Part shown: in pieces, positions 1 through 5,305 of the stretch
Numbering within the stretch: the first letter of the stretch is position 1
Layout: every line of letters starts with the position of its first letter
Source of the DNA: Actinomycetes bacterium
Lineage (GTDB): Bacteria; Actinomycetota; Actinomycetes; Actinomycetales; Cellulomonadaceae
Assembly (NCBI GenBank): GCA_023460255.1
Contig: JAEWQZ010000331.1
Coordinates: 1-5,305 of the forward strand
Direction of reading: 5' to 3'
Length of the DNA: 5,305 nucleotides
Position numbers and translations under genes: made by a program
Notes under the pieces: model-generated
What the model was told of the DNA's origin: nothing
What the model saw: only the letters and a program-made list of their open reading frames with translations
The model's database searches: none

Positions 1-308
1 CGTCCTGCGGCCGGGCCCAGGTGGACGTGTACTCGCTGGCCGAGCGCGTGACCGCCGGGCTGGAGGGCATGTCCGTGCCGCTGCGGGTGGCCGTGATGGG
101 CTGCGTCGTCAACGGCCCGGGCGAGGCCCGCGAGGCGGACCTGGGTGTCGCGTCGGGCAACGGGAAGGGTCAGATCTTCGTCAAGGGTCAGGTCATCAAG
201 ACGGTGCCCGAGTCCCAGATCGTCGAGACCCTCATCGAGGAGGCCATGCGCCTCGCCGACGAGATGGAGCCGGCGGACGGCGCCGGCCCCGTCGTCTCCG
301 TCGGCTGA
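1..308 (+). CDS. ispG: IspG, 4-hydroxy-3-methylbut-2-enyl diphosphate synthase, C-terminal part (5' end outside window)
   Basis: IspG (GcpE) is the cytosolic [4Fe-4S] enzyme of the MEP isoprenoid pathway. It reductively opens methylerythritol cyclodiphosphate to HMBPP, using electrons from ferredoxin or flavodoxin. The visible part is the C-terminal cluster domain, about 101 residues read from base 3, and the gene is open at the left edge. Two of the three cluster cysteines are visible: one at bases 6-8 (SCGRAQ), and one at 102-104 inside the hallmark GCVVNGPGEA. The glutamate at 123-125 lies seven residues after that cysteine, the spacing of the glutamate cluster ligand known from the Thermus enzyme. 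The segment continues as DLGVASGNGKGQIF, typical of IspG. The GTG at base 21 is internal and not a start. The stop is TGA at 306-308. In actinobacteria ispG usually follows dxr and an M50 protease gene, which would lie to the left. Confidence 0.97.
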   Translation, partial: SCGRAQVDVYSLAERVTAGLEGMSVPLRVAVMGCVVNGPGEAREADLGVASGNGKGQIFVKGQVIKTVPESQIVETLIEEAMRLADEMEPADGAGPVVSVG

Positions 309-337
309 CGGGGCGCGTCGGCTCCGCACACAGGTGG

Positions 338-375
338 GCGGCCGAAGCCGGGCCGCGCGCCGTCGGGAGGCGACG
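338..375 (+). other. Two small hairpins in the ispG-GNAT spacer, possible weak terminator
   Basis: The 93-bp spacer holds two perfect inverted repeats: GCGGCC (338-343) with GGCCGC (351-356) around a 7-nt loop, and CGTCG (361-365) with CGACG (371-375) around a 5-nt loop. No T-run follows either one. Actinobacterial terminators often lack a U-tract, so the first could end the ispG transcript, but short GC stems are common by chance at this base composition. Confidence 0.3.
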
Positions 376-389
376 ACCGGCGACTGGGG

Positions 390-395
390 CACAAT
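390..395 (+). promoter_or_regulatory. Candidate -10 box for a leaderless GNAT transcript
   Basis: CACAAT resembles an actinobacterial -10 hexamer (TANNNT type, with one mismatch at the first base). It ends six bases before the ATG at 402, which would place the transcription start at or next to the A of the start codon. No convincing Shine-Dalgarno sequence precedes the ATG at normal spacing, which fits leaderless translation. No clear -35 box is visible. Confidence 0.45.
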
Positions 396-401
396 CGCGG
401 C

Positions 402-1268
402 ATGGGTCGCTGGAGGGGCTCGACGCGGTCGGTGATCACCGACGTCGCGCTGAGCGACGCCGCAGCATTCTGCGCGCAGGACCCGGTCGCCTCAGTGCTG
501 GCCGCGACCCGGATCGAGGCGGCGCTCGCCGCGGGCGCGGACCGTGCCGGGGCGAACATCTGGGGGATGAGCCGCGACGGCGCCCTGGACGCCGTGTGCT
601 GGGCCGGCGCGAACCTCGTCCCGGTGTGCGACCCGGACGACACCGAGGCGCTGGACGTGTTCGCCGACGCCGCGCGGCGACAGGGCCGGCGGTGCTCGTC
701 GATCGTGGGGGAGTCGCGTGCCGTGCTCGGGCTGTGGGCGCGCCTCGAGAGCGCATGGGGGCCCGCGCGGGACGTGCGGGCGGACCAGCCGTCGATGGTC
801 ATCGACCACGAGCCCCTGGTGCCCGCCGACCCGGAGGTCCGTCTCGCCCGGCCCGACGAGCTGCCGCTGCTGCTGCCGGCCTCGGTGAGCATGTTCGTCG
901 AGGAGGTCGGGTACTCGCCGCTGTCCGGCAGCCCGGGGGCGTACGAGGCGCGCGTCCGCACCCTCCTCGACGAGGGCCGCACCTTCGTGCGGACCGACGA
1001 CGGGCCCGGAGGCGGCGAGGTGGTGTTCAAGGCGGACCTCGGCGCGGTGAGCGCGCAGGTCGCGCAGGTGCAGGGGGTCTGGGTGACGCCACGCCTGCGT
1101 GGACGGCGGATCTCCGAGCACGGGATGGCGGCGGTGGTCGCACTGACCCTGGGCCGCGTCGCCCCCCTCGTCTCGCTGTACGTGAACGCGTACAACGCTC
1201 CGGCGATGGCCTGCTACCGCCGGGTCGGGTTCCGCCAGGTCGGGACGTACGCGACGGTCCTGTTCTGA
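402..1268 (+). CDS. GNAT family N-acetyltransferase with DUF4081-type N-terminal domain
   Basis: The 288-residue protein has two parts. Residues about 13-115 match the actinobacterial DUF4081 style: the run DPVASVLAATRIE, then GANIWGM, then ANLVPV. Residues about 145-288 form a GNAT acetyl-CoA-binding fold. Its motif A region is VWVTPRLRGRRIS, with the pyrophosphate-loop RxxG near residues 231-236. Motif B near 261-277 reads VNAYNAPAMACYRRVGF, with the usual Asn (265), Tyr (272) and GF (276-277). It should transfer an acetyl group from acetyl-CoA to an amine, but the substrate cannot be read from the sequence. ATG 402 was chosen because it sits directly behind a -10-like box. Position just after ispG is conserved in actinobacteria (Rv2867c follows gcpE in M. 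tuberculosis, recalled), yet the acceptor is unlikely to be an isoprenoid. In its first 100 codons about 6 end in A or T. Confidence 0.9.
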   Translation: MGRWRGSTRSVITDVALSDAAAFCAQDPVASVLAATRIEAALAAGADRAGANIWGMSRDGALDAVCWAGANLVPVCDPDDTEALDVFADAARRQGRRCSSIVGESRAVLGLWARLESAWGPARDVRADQPSMVIDHEPLVPADPEVRLARPDELPLLLPASVSMFVEEVGYSPLSGSPGAYEARVRTLLDEGRTFVRTDDGPGGGEVVFKADLGAVSAQVAQVQGVWVTPRLRGRRISEHGMAAVVALTLGRVAPLVSLYVNAYNAPAMACYRRVGFRQVGTYATVLF

Positions 1269-1280
1269 CCCCGGCCCAGC

Positions 1281-1293
1281 CGCGAGCAACCGT
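1281..1293 (+). repeat. Copy 1 of a 13-bp direct repeat flanking the accessory gene
   Basis: CGCGAGCAACCGT occurs here, in the 49-bp convergent spacer, and again exactly and in the same orientation at 2397-2409. The two copies bracket the minus-strand gene at 1318-2286, and their starts are 1116 bp apart. Identity stops immediately on both sides. This could be a boundary duplication or a shared binding site. One 13-mer match in a window this GC-rich can also arise by chance. Confidence 0.55.
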
Positions 1294-1300
1294 CCGGAGT

Positions 1301-1317
1301 CGAACCACTGTTGTTCG
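1301..1317. repeat. Short palindrome abutting the 3' ends of two convergent genes
   Basis: CGAAC (1301-1305) and GTTCG (1313-1317) pair perfectly around a 7-nt loop. The right end, GTTGTTCG (1310-1317), is the reverse complement of CGAACAAC found upstream of the same minus-strand gene at 2418-2425. It touches the stop codon of that gene (1318-1320). The stem is too short and lacks a T-run, so it is not a convincing intrinsic terminator for either gene. Confidence 0.35.
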
Positions 1318-2286
1318 TCAGATGCGCGGACGTTCATGGCCTTCCGACAGCCGTGCCCGCAGCATCCCGATCCATGAAGCAGGGCGACGCAGGTCCGTCG
1401 TCGTCCACCGGACGACGGTGGGTCCCGTCGCGCGCAGGCGGTCCTCGCGCACCTTCTCGTCCCACAGCACATCCTCTGGGGGGCGGCCCGAGGGGTTCCC
1501 CCGGCCGTACTTCATGCGCCCATCGAACTCCCCGACGACGCGCGCTTCGGGCCACCAGAAGTCCCCGCGCCCGATGAAGCCCCGGGCGTCGTAGAAGTCG
1601 TGCTGCCGCTCCGGGCGCGGGATGCCGTGCTCGTGCATGACGACGGCGCTCCAGGACTCGCCCGGACTCTCGGACCGGGCGTCGGCGAGCTCGCAGCACA
1701 CACGTGCCCGGGCGACGCCGCCCAGTCCGCGCATCGTCGCCAGCACCGCGCCGAGCTCCTCCGGCGTGGTGAGGCCCCGTCGGAGGGCGGCATCGGCCGC
1801 CATGACCCCGGCCACCACGGTGGTCAGACGTGCGGTGTCGAGCACGGCGCGAGCCGGCGACGCCACGCGCACGCCTTCGACGACGGCCCGCTGCTCCGAC
1901 GGCGGCATCGCGACGGTGGAGATGAGGCTACGCCGGGACGACCCGCCGCGTGCATCGAGCCCACCGTGGATCGCCATCTGCGGGCCGAAGGTCGGCAGTC
2001 CATGGATGGTGAGAGCGGCGGGCCCGGTGAGCAGCCGCGTCGGATCCGACCGCGTGGCGGCGCGAACCGCAGCGGGGTAGCGGCTCCACGGCCCGTCGTC
2101 GGGCGCCGGCACGCGGTAGGCGTCGCGGTGAAGGTGGTCGAGTGCCCCGGAGCGCACCAGTCCACGGATCTCGTTGGCGCTGAACCCGCAGCTCTCGAGG
2201 TCGCGCCGGGCCAGGATGCCACCGCGCGCAGCGGCGAGGGAGGCGAGACGGTCGAGGAGGGCCGTCGGAGCGCCGCTGGAGGGCAT
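1318..2286 (-). CDS. AbiEi-like winged-helix protein with DUF559/Vsr-like C-terminal domain (orphan)
   Basis: The 322-residue protein begins with a winged-helix segment (about 8-60) typical of the N-terminus of AbiEi-family antitoxins: GGILARRDLESCGFS, then IRGLVRSGALDHL, then DAYRVP. The middle (about 60-225) contains TGPAALTIHGL and SPARAVLDTAR, which recur in actinobacterial proteins of this class. Residues about 230-310 look like a DUF559 PD-(D/E)XK-type domain: Asp242 in GDFWWPEARVVGEFDG, Glu253 and Asp255, then WDEKVREDRL (275-284) and VVRW. Nuclease activity is inferred only. The start at ATG 2286 is supported by GGGAG nine bases upstream. No AbiEii nucleotidyltransferase toxin is next to it, so a toxin-antitoxin role is not shown. 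About 14 of its first 100 codons end in A or T, against 4 in proS and 2 in the glycosylase, suggesting a different history. It could also be a DNA-binding regulator. Confidence 0.8.
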   Translation of the reverse strand: MPSSGAPTALLDRLASLAAARGGILARRDLESCGFSANEIRGLVRSGALDHLHRDAYRVPAPDDGPWSRYPAAVRAATRSDPTRLLTGPAALTIHGLPTFGPQMAIHGGLDARGGSSRRSLISTVAMPPSEQRAVVEGVRVASPARAVLDTARLTTVVAGVMAADAALRRGLTTPEELGAVLATMRGLGGVARARVCCELADARSESPGESWSAVVMHEHGIPRPERQHDFYDARGFIGRGDFWWPEARVVGEFDGRMKYGRGNPSGRPPEDVLWDEKVREDRLRATGPTVVRWTTTDLRRPASWIGMLRARLSEGHERPRI

Positions 2287-2295
2287 GGCGCGAGG

Positions 2296-2300
2296 CTCCC
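2296..2300 (-). promoter_or_regulatory. Ribosome binding site of the AbiEi-like gene
   Basis: On the minus strand GGGAG lies nine bases before the ATG at 2286, a good Shine-Dalgarno match and spacing. It decides the start against the longer upstream open frame, which would run into the end of the DNA glycosylase gene. Confidence 0.65.
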
Positions 2301-2396
2301 GCGAGCGATGGAGCCGCGGCGCGTCGGGACCGTGGCGGCTGTGGACGCGAGCCGATCCGCCGATGGCGTGGACGTCGCGCTGGAGCGGCCGCTGCA

Positions 2397-2409
2397 CGCG
2401 AGCAACCGT
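2397..2409 (+). repeat. Copy 2 of the 13-bp direct repeat
   Basis: This is an exact second copy of CGCGAGCAACCGT (copy 1 at 1281-1293), located 110 bp upstream of the start codon of the minus-strand accessory gene. It overlaps the left arm of a stem and borders the dyad at 2418-2452. Confidence 0.55.
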
Positions 2410-2417
2410 GCAGCCTC

Positions 2418-2452
2418 CGAACAACGGATGCCCGAACCTGTGCGGTTGTACG
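2418..2452. promoter_or_regulatory. Operator-like dyad upstream of the AbiEi-like gene
   Basis: CGAACAAC (2418-2425) and GTTGTACG (2445-2452) form an inverted repeat with one mismatch over 8 bp, separated by 19 bp. This stretch is richer in A and T than its surroundings and lies 130-165 bp upstream of the accessory gene. A third, inverted copy of the word is at 1310-1317, at the gene's other end. AbiEi-type winged-helix proteins are known to bind inverted repeats in their own promoters, so autoregulation is a reasonable inference. I could not assign -35 and -10 boxes with confidence. Confidence 0.4.
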
Positions 2453-2463
2453 AAAGCGAGCAA

Positions 2464-2518
2464 GGGGCGTGGTGGCGGGGGCGCGGTGGTGGGGGTGCGG
2501 GGGACCGGCGGTGCGGGG
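2464..2518. other. G-rich (+) / C-rich (-) tract downstream of the glycosylase gene
   Basis: The + strand has five G-tracts of four or five (2464-2467, 2477-2481, 2491-2495, 2499-2503, 2515-2518) with loops of 9, 9, 3 and 11. In bases 2461-2520 I count 40 G and 10 C. The minus-strand transcript leaving the glycosylase gene is therefore C-rich and G-poor just after its stop, the kind of composition Rho loads on. No hairpin terminator is visible there. A G-quadruplex on the + strand is the alternative reading, but most loops are longer than ideal. Confidence 0.4.
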
Positions 2519-2543
2519 TGCGCAGGCGTCACATCAGGAGCCG

Positions 2544-3404
2544 TCAGCGCAGCAGCCGCGACATCCGCCGGTCGGCCAGTGGCTTCCCGCCGGTCTGGCA
2601 CGTCGCGCAGTACTGGAGCGCGGAGTCGGCGAACGAGACCTCCCGCACGACGTCGCCGCACACCGGGCACGTCTCGCCGGCCCGCCCGTGCACGCGCATG
2701 CCGCGGCGCTTGGCGTCCTTGAGCTCCGCGGCGGGGCGCCCCGCCGCGGCGTCGAGCGCCTCCGTCAGCACGTCGCGGGTCGTCGCGTGCAGGCGCGCGA
2801 GGTCGTCGTCCGACAGCGACCGCGTCAGCGCGAAGGGGCTCATCCGGGCCGCGTGCAGGATCTCGTCGGAGTAGGCGTTCCCGATCCCTGCGACGACGCC
2901 CTGGTCGCGCAGCAGGCCCTTGACCTGCTGGTTGCGGGCGCGGGCGAGCTCGGTCAGCCGCTCCACCGTGAACTCCTCACCGAGCGGCTCCACCCCGAGG
3001 GACGCGATCAGCGGCACCTCCCGCGCGTCCGCCACCACGTGCACCGCGAGCCGCTTGCGCGTGCCCTGCTCGGTGAGGTCGAAGCCCGACCCGTCGTCGA
3101 GCACCACGCGCAGCGCGAGCGGGGACCTGCCCGGCCGCACCGGCGTTCCCGGCACGGCGTCGTACCAGCGCAGCCAGCCCGCGCGGGCCAGGTGCCACAC
3201 CAGATGCGGGCCGTCGGTGGACAGGTCCAGCCACTTGCCGTGCCGCGTCACGCCGAGCACCGGCCGCCCGACGAGGTCCGACGGGGCGGGCGCGAACGTC
3301 TTCAGGGCGCTGATCGTCGCCACCGCCACCGACGAGAGCGAGCGGCCGACGGTGCGCTCGGCCAGGAAGCGGGCCAGGGACTCGACCTCGGGCAGCTCGG
3401 GCAC
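2544..3404 (-). CDS. Fpg/Nei-family DNA glycosylase/AP lyase, divergent actinobacterial subtype
   Basis: Family members excise oxidised bases and nick the abasic site in base-excision repair. The 286-residue protein starts (M)PELPEVES: after Met removal Pro2 is the N-terminal nucleophile, followed by catalytic Glu3, and this fixes the GTG at 3404 as the start. The conserved Lys is K57 (RHGKWLDL). The H2TH region contains VVAGIGNAYSDE, with Asn176. A C-terminal zinc finger uses C246, C249, C266 and C269, so the length is normal and complete. Usual recognition motifs differ. HLGMSG is HLARAG (Arg74 for the intercalating Met), DPRRFG is replaced by EQGTRKR (112-118), and the zinc-finger Arg aligns with Ser261. 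The ending QTGGKPLADRRMSRLLR is typical of this actinobacterial branch. Substrate preference (Fpg-like 8-oxoguanine or Nei-like pyrimidines) cannot be told. It is divergent from proS across 99 bp, and no clear Shine-Dalgarno precedes the GTG. Confidence 0.93.
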   Translation of the reverse strand: MPELPEVESLARFLAERTVGRSLSSVAVATISALKTFAPAPSDLVGRPVLGVTRHGKWLDLSTDGPHLVWHLARAGWLRWYDAVPGTPVRPGRSPLALRVVLDDGSGFDLTEQGTRKRLAVHVVADAREVPLIASLGVEPLGEEFTVERLTELARARNQQVKGLLRDQGVVAGIGNAYSDEILHAARMSPFALTRSLSDDDLARLHATTRDVLTEALDAAAGRPAAELKDAKRRGMRVHGRAGETCPVCGDVVREVSFADSALQYCATCQTGGKPLADRRMSRLLR

Positions 3405-3490
3405 CGTCCCATGGTGCCCGCCCGGCCCGACGCGCCGACAGCCCCGTGCACCGGGCGGCCGTACGCGCCGGAGCGTTCCCGGCCCGCCAC

Positions 3491-3496
3491 TACACT
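3491..3496 (+). promoter_or_regulatory. -10 box of proS, likely leaderless transcript
   Basis: TACACT matches the actinobacterial TANNNT -10 consensus well and is followed by seven bases before the ATG at 3504. Transcription should start at or beside the start codon. There is no Shine-Dalgarno in that gap, which agrees with leaderless translation. A -35 box at the expected distance is not recognisable. The 99-bp spacer (3405-3503) must also hold the promoter of the divergent glycosylase gene, which I could not identify. Confidence 0.6.
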
Positions 3497-3503
3497 GACG
3501 CCC

Positions 3504-5305
3504 ATGCTCCTGCGGATGTCGACCCTGTTCGTGCGCACGCTCCGGGAGGACCCGGCCGACGCCGAGGTCCCCAGCCACAAGCTGCTGGTCCGTGCCGGCT
3601 ACATCCGGCGCGCGGCGCCGGGCATCTACACGTGGCTGCCGCTCGGCCTCCGGGTGCTGGGCAAGGTCGAGCGGGTCGTCCGCGAGGAGATGGAGCGGAT
3701 CGGTGCGCAGGAGGTGCACTTCCCCGCGCTCCTGCCGCGCGAACCCTACGAGGCCACCAACCGGTGGACGGAGTACGGGCCGAACCTGTTCCGGCTGCGT
3801 GACCGCAAGGAGGCCGACTACCTCCTGGCCCCCACGCACGAGGAGATGTTCACGCTCCTCGTCAAGGACCTGTACTCCAGCTACAAGGACCTGCCGCTCG
3901 CGCTGTACCAGATCCAGACGAAGTACCGCGACGAGGCCCGGCCCCGCGCCGGTCTGCTGCGCGGCCGCGAGTTCGTCATGAAGGACGCCTACTCCTTCGA
4001 CGTCGACGACGCGGGCCTGGACGCGTCCTACCAGCGCCAGCGCGAGGCCTACCAGCGGATCTTCACGCGCCTGGGGCTGGAGCACGTGATCGTCGCGGCG
4101 ATGTCGGGCGCGATGGGCGGCTCGCGCAGCGAGGAGTTCCTCACCCCGACGCCGATCGGCGAGGACACCTTCGTACGCTCCCCGGGCGGCTACGCGGCCA
4201 ACGTGGAGGCCGTCACCACGCCCGTGCCCGACCCCCTGCCGTACGACGACGTGCCCGCCGCCCACGTCGAGGACACGCCCGACACGCCGACCATCGAGTC
4301 CCTCGTCGCACTCGCCAACGAGCGGTACCCCCGGCCGGACCGGCCGTGGACGGCCGCGGACACCCTCAAGAACGTCGTCCTCGCCCTCACGCACCCGGAC
4401 GGCGAGCGGGAGCTCGTCGTCGTCGGCGTGCCCGGCGACCGCGAGGTGGACGTCAAGCGACTCGAGGCGGCCCTGGCACCGGCGGAGGTGGCGCCCGCCG
4501 TCGACGCCGACTTCGCCGCGCACCCCGAGCTGGTCAGGGGCTACCTCGGCCCGGCCGCCGTCGGCGTGGCGAACACCGGCCGCGAGGACGCCGTGCGCTA
4601 CCTGCTCGATCCGCGCGTCGTGCCCGGCACCCGGTGGGTCACCGGGGCGAACGTCGAGGGGCGGCATGTGTTCGACCTCGTCGCCGGCCGCGACTTCACC
4701 GGCGACGGCACGATCGAGGCCGCCGAGGTGCGTGCGGGCGACCCCGCCCCCGACGGCTCGGGGCCGCTGGAGCTCGCGCGCGGCATCGAGATGGGCCACA
4801 TCTTCGCCCTCGGCCGCAAGTACTCCGAGGCGCTCGGGCTGAAGGTGCTCGACGAGAACGGCAAGGCCGTGACCGTGACCATGGGCTCCTACGGCATCGG
4901 GGTGTCCCGGGCCGTCGCCGCGCTCGCCGAGGCGAACCACGACGACGCGGGCCTCGCCTGGCCGGCGCCCGTCGCGCCCGCGCACGTGCACCTGGTCGCC
5001 ACCGGCAAGGACGACGCGGTCTTCCAGGCTGCCGCCGAGCTCGCCGCCGACCTGCACGGCGCCGGCGTCGAGGTGCTCTACGACGACCGCCCCCGGGTGT
5101 CCCCGGGCGTGAAGTTCGCCGACGCCGAGCTGCTGGGGGCGCCGGTGCTCGTCGTCGTCGGCCGGGGGCTTGCGGAGGGCAACGTCGAGGTGCGGCTGCG
5201 TCGCGCCGCCGACGCCGAGGCGCTGGGCGTCGCGCTGCGCGAGGACGGCCGGCCTGTCGCCGAGCAGATCCCGGTGCACGACGCGGCGCACCGCGTGGCC
5301 GACGT
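3504..5305 (+). CDS. proS: Prolyl-tRNA synthetase, bacterial type with editing domain (3' end outside window)
   Basis: This cytosolic class IIa enzyme charges tRNA-Pro with proline. The window holds 600 codons with no stop, and usual lengths suggest only a few residues are missing. Motif 1 lies near residues 35-78 (RRAAPGIYTWLPLG to FPALLP). THEE (111-114) follows. Motif 2 is RDEARPRAG (142-150), continuing to GREFVMKDAYSF. The insertion (INS, YbaK-like) domain that hydrolyses mischarged Ala-tRNA-Pro spans about 230-415. Its Lys289 (ADTLKNVV) aligns with E. coli K279, and GYLGP is also present, so editing looks intact. GIEMGHIF begins near 427 and motif 3 is MGSYGIGVSR (460-469). The anticodon-binding domain runs from about 487, with DDRPRVSPGVKFADAELLG. 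ATG 3504 is preferred over the in-frame ATG at 3516 because it sits behind the TACACT box. Third-position A/T use is very low (4 of the first 100 codons), as expected for a core gene. Confidence 0.97.
   Translation, partial: MLLRMSTLFVRTLREDPADAEVPSHKLLVRAGYIRRAAPGIYTWLPLGLRVLGKVERVVREEMERIGAQEVHFPALLPREPYEATNRWTEYGPNLFRLRDRKEADYLLAPTHEEMFTLLVKDLYSSYKDLPLALYQIQTKYRDEARPRAGLLRGREFVMKDAYSFDVDDAGLDASYQRQREAYQRIFTRLGLEHVIVAAMSGAMGGSRSEEFLTPTPIGEDTFVRSPGGYAANVEAVTTPVPDPLPYDDVPAAHVEDTPDTPTIESLVALANERYPRPDRPWTAADTLKNVVLALTHPDGERELVVVGVPGDREVDVKRLEAALAPAEVAPAVDADFAAHPELVRGYLGPAAVGVANTGREDAVRYLLDPRVVPGTRWVTGANVEGRHVFDLVAGRDFTGDGTIEAAEVRAGDPAPDGSGPLELARGIEMGHIFALGRKYSEALGLKVLDENGKAVTVTMGSYGIGVSRAVAALAEANHDDAGLAWPAPVAPAHVHLVATGKDDAVFQAAAELAADLHGAGVEVLYDDRPRVSPGVKFADAELLGAPVLVVVGRGLAEGNVEVRLRRAADAEALGVALREDGRPVAEQIPVHDAAHRVAD

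Noticed and set aside
188..1195. A 335-codon minus-strand open frame opposite the GNAT gene.
   Set aside because: It is Ser/Arg/Ala/Pro-rich shadow coding. The + strand frame has DUF4081 and GNAT motifs and a start behind a -10 box.
1269..1317. A bidirectional intrinsic terminator between the convergent GNAT and AbiEi-like genes.
   Set aside because: Only a 5-bp stem is present and no T-run or A-run flanks it. The evidence is too weak to call a terminator.
1281..2452. Integron attC-like sites or an insertion sequence around the accessory gene.
   Set aside because: GTTGTTCG and GTTGTACG do not match the attC core GTTRRRY, there is no integrase or transposase in the window, and no long terminal inverted repeats are visible.
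2287..2670. N-terminal extension of the AbiEi-like protein to 450 residues.
   Set aside because: It overlaps the zinc-finger end of the glycosylase gene in another frame, and the extension is Pro/Arg-rich without domain character. ATG 2286 has a good ribosome binding site and begins just before the winged-helix domain.
1600..2874. A 424-codon + strand open frame opposite the accessory gene and the glycosylase's 3' part.
   Set aside because: The translation is Arg/Gly/Ala-rich with no recognisable motif, and both minus-strand genes it opposes have clear family signatures.
2544..5291. A 915-codon open frame on the minus strand running through the whole antisense of proS into the DNA glycosylase.
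   Set aside because: The family start PELPEVE at 3404 defines the glycosylase. The upstream part is antisense to a clear proS and is low-complexity, Val/Gly/Arg/His-rich translation, as expected opposite G/C-ending codons.

Overview
This is a very GC-rich window with strongly G/C-ending codons and leaderless-style promoters. Protein styles point to a high-GC actinobacterium, probably of the Micrococcales (Cellulomonas/Isoptericola-like); that placement is inferred from gene content and not from any database match.

Layout from left to right. (1) The 3' end of ispG, which encodes an iron-sulfur enzyme of the MEP isoprenoid pathway, on the + strand and cut by the window edge. (2) After a 93-bp gap with its own promoter-like sequence, a two-domain GNAT acetyltransferase with a DUF4081-type N-terminus (+). 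(3) Convergent with it, a minus-strand protein that joins an AbiEi-antitoxin-like winged helix to a C-terminal DUF559/Vsr-like nuclease-type domain. (4) A 257-bp spacer containing an operator-like dyad and a strand-asymmetric G-rich/C-rich tract. (5) A minus-strand Fpg/Nei-family DNA glycosylase with a zinc finger. (6) A 99-bp divergent spacer. (7) proS, the long bacterial-type prolyl-tRNA synthetase with an editing domain (+), running off the right edge after 600 codons.

ispG, the GNAT gene and proS belong to a housekeeping neighbourhood that recurs in actinobacteria; for example, a GNAT gene follows gcpE/ispG in Mycobacterium tuberculosis. The glycosylase is a base-excision repair enzyme of an actinobacterial subtype whose usual lesion-recognition motifs are replaced. 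The wHTH/nuclease-like gene is the accessory element. Its codons are clearly less GC-biased than its neighbours', it has no toxin partner, and an exact 13-bp direct repeat lies on either side of it. A related 8-bp word occurs as a dyad upstream of it and once directly at its 3' end.

Most of the window is ordinary core genome. The parts worth a second look are the accessory gene with its flanking repeats, and the atypical recognition residues of the glycosylase. I found no RNA gene, CRISPR array, transposase or complete novel multi-gene system.
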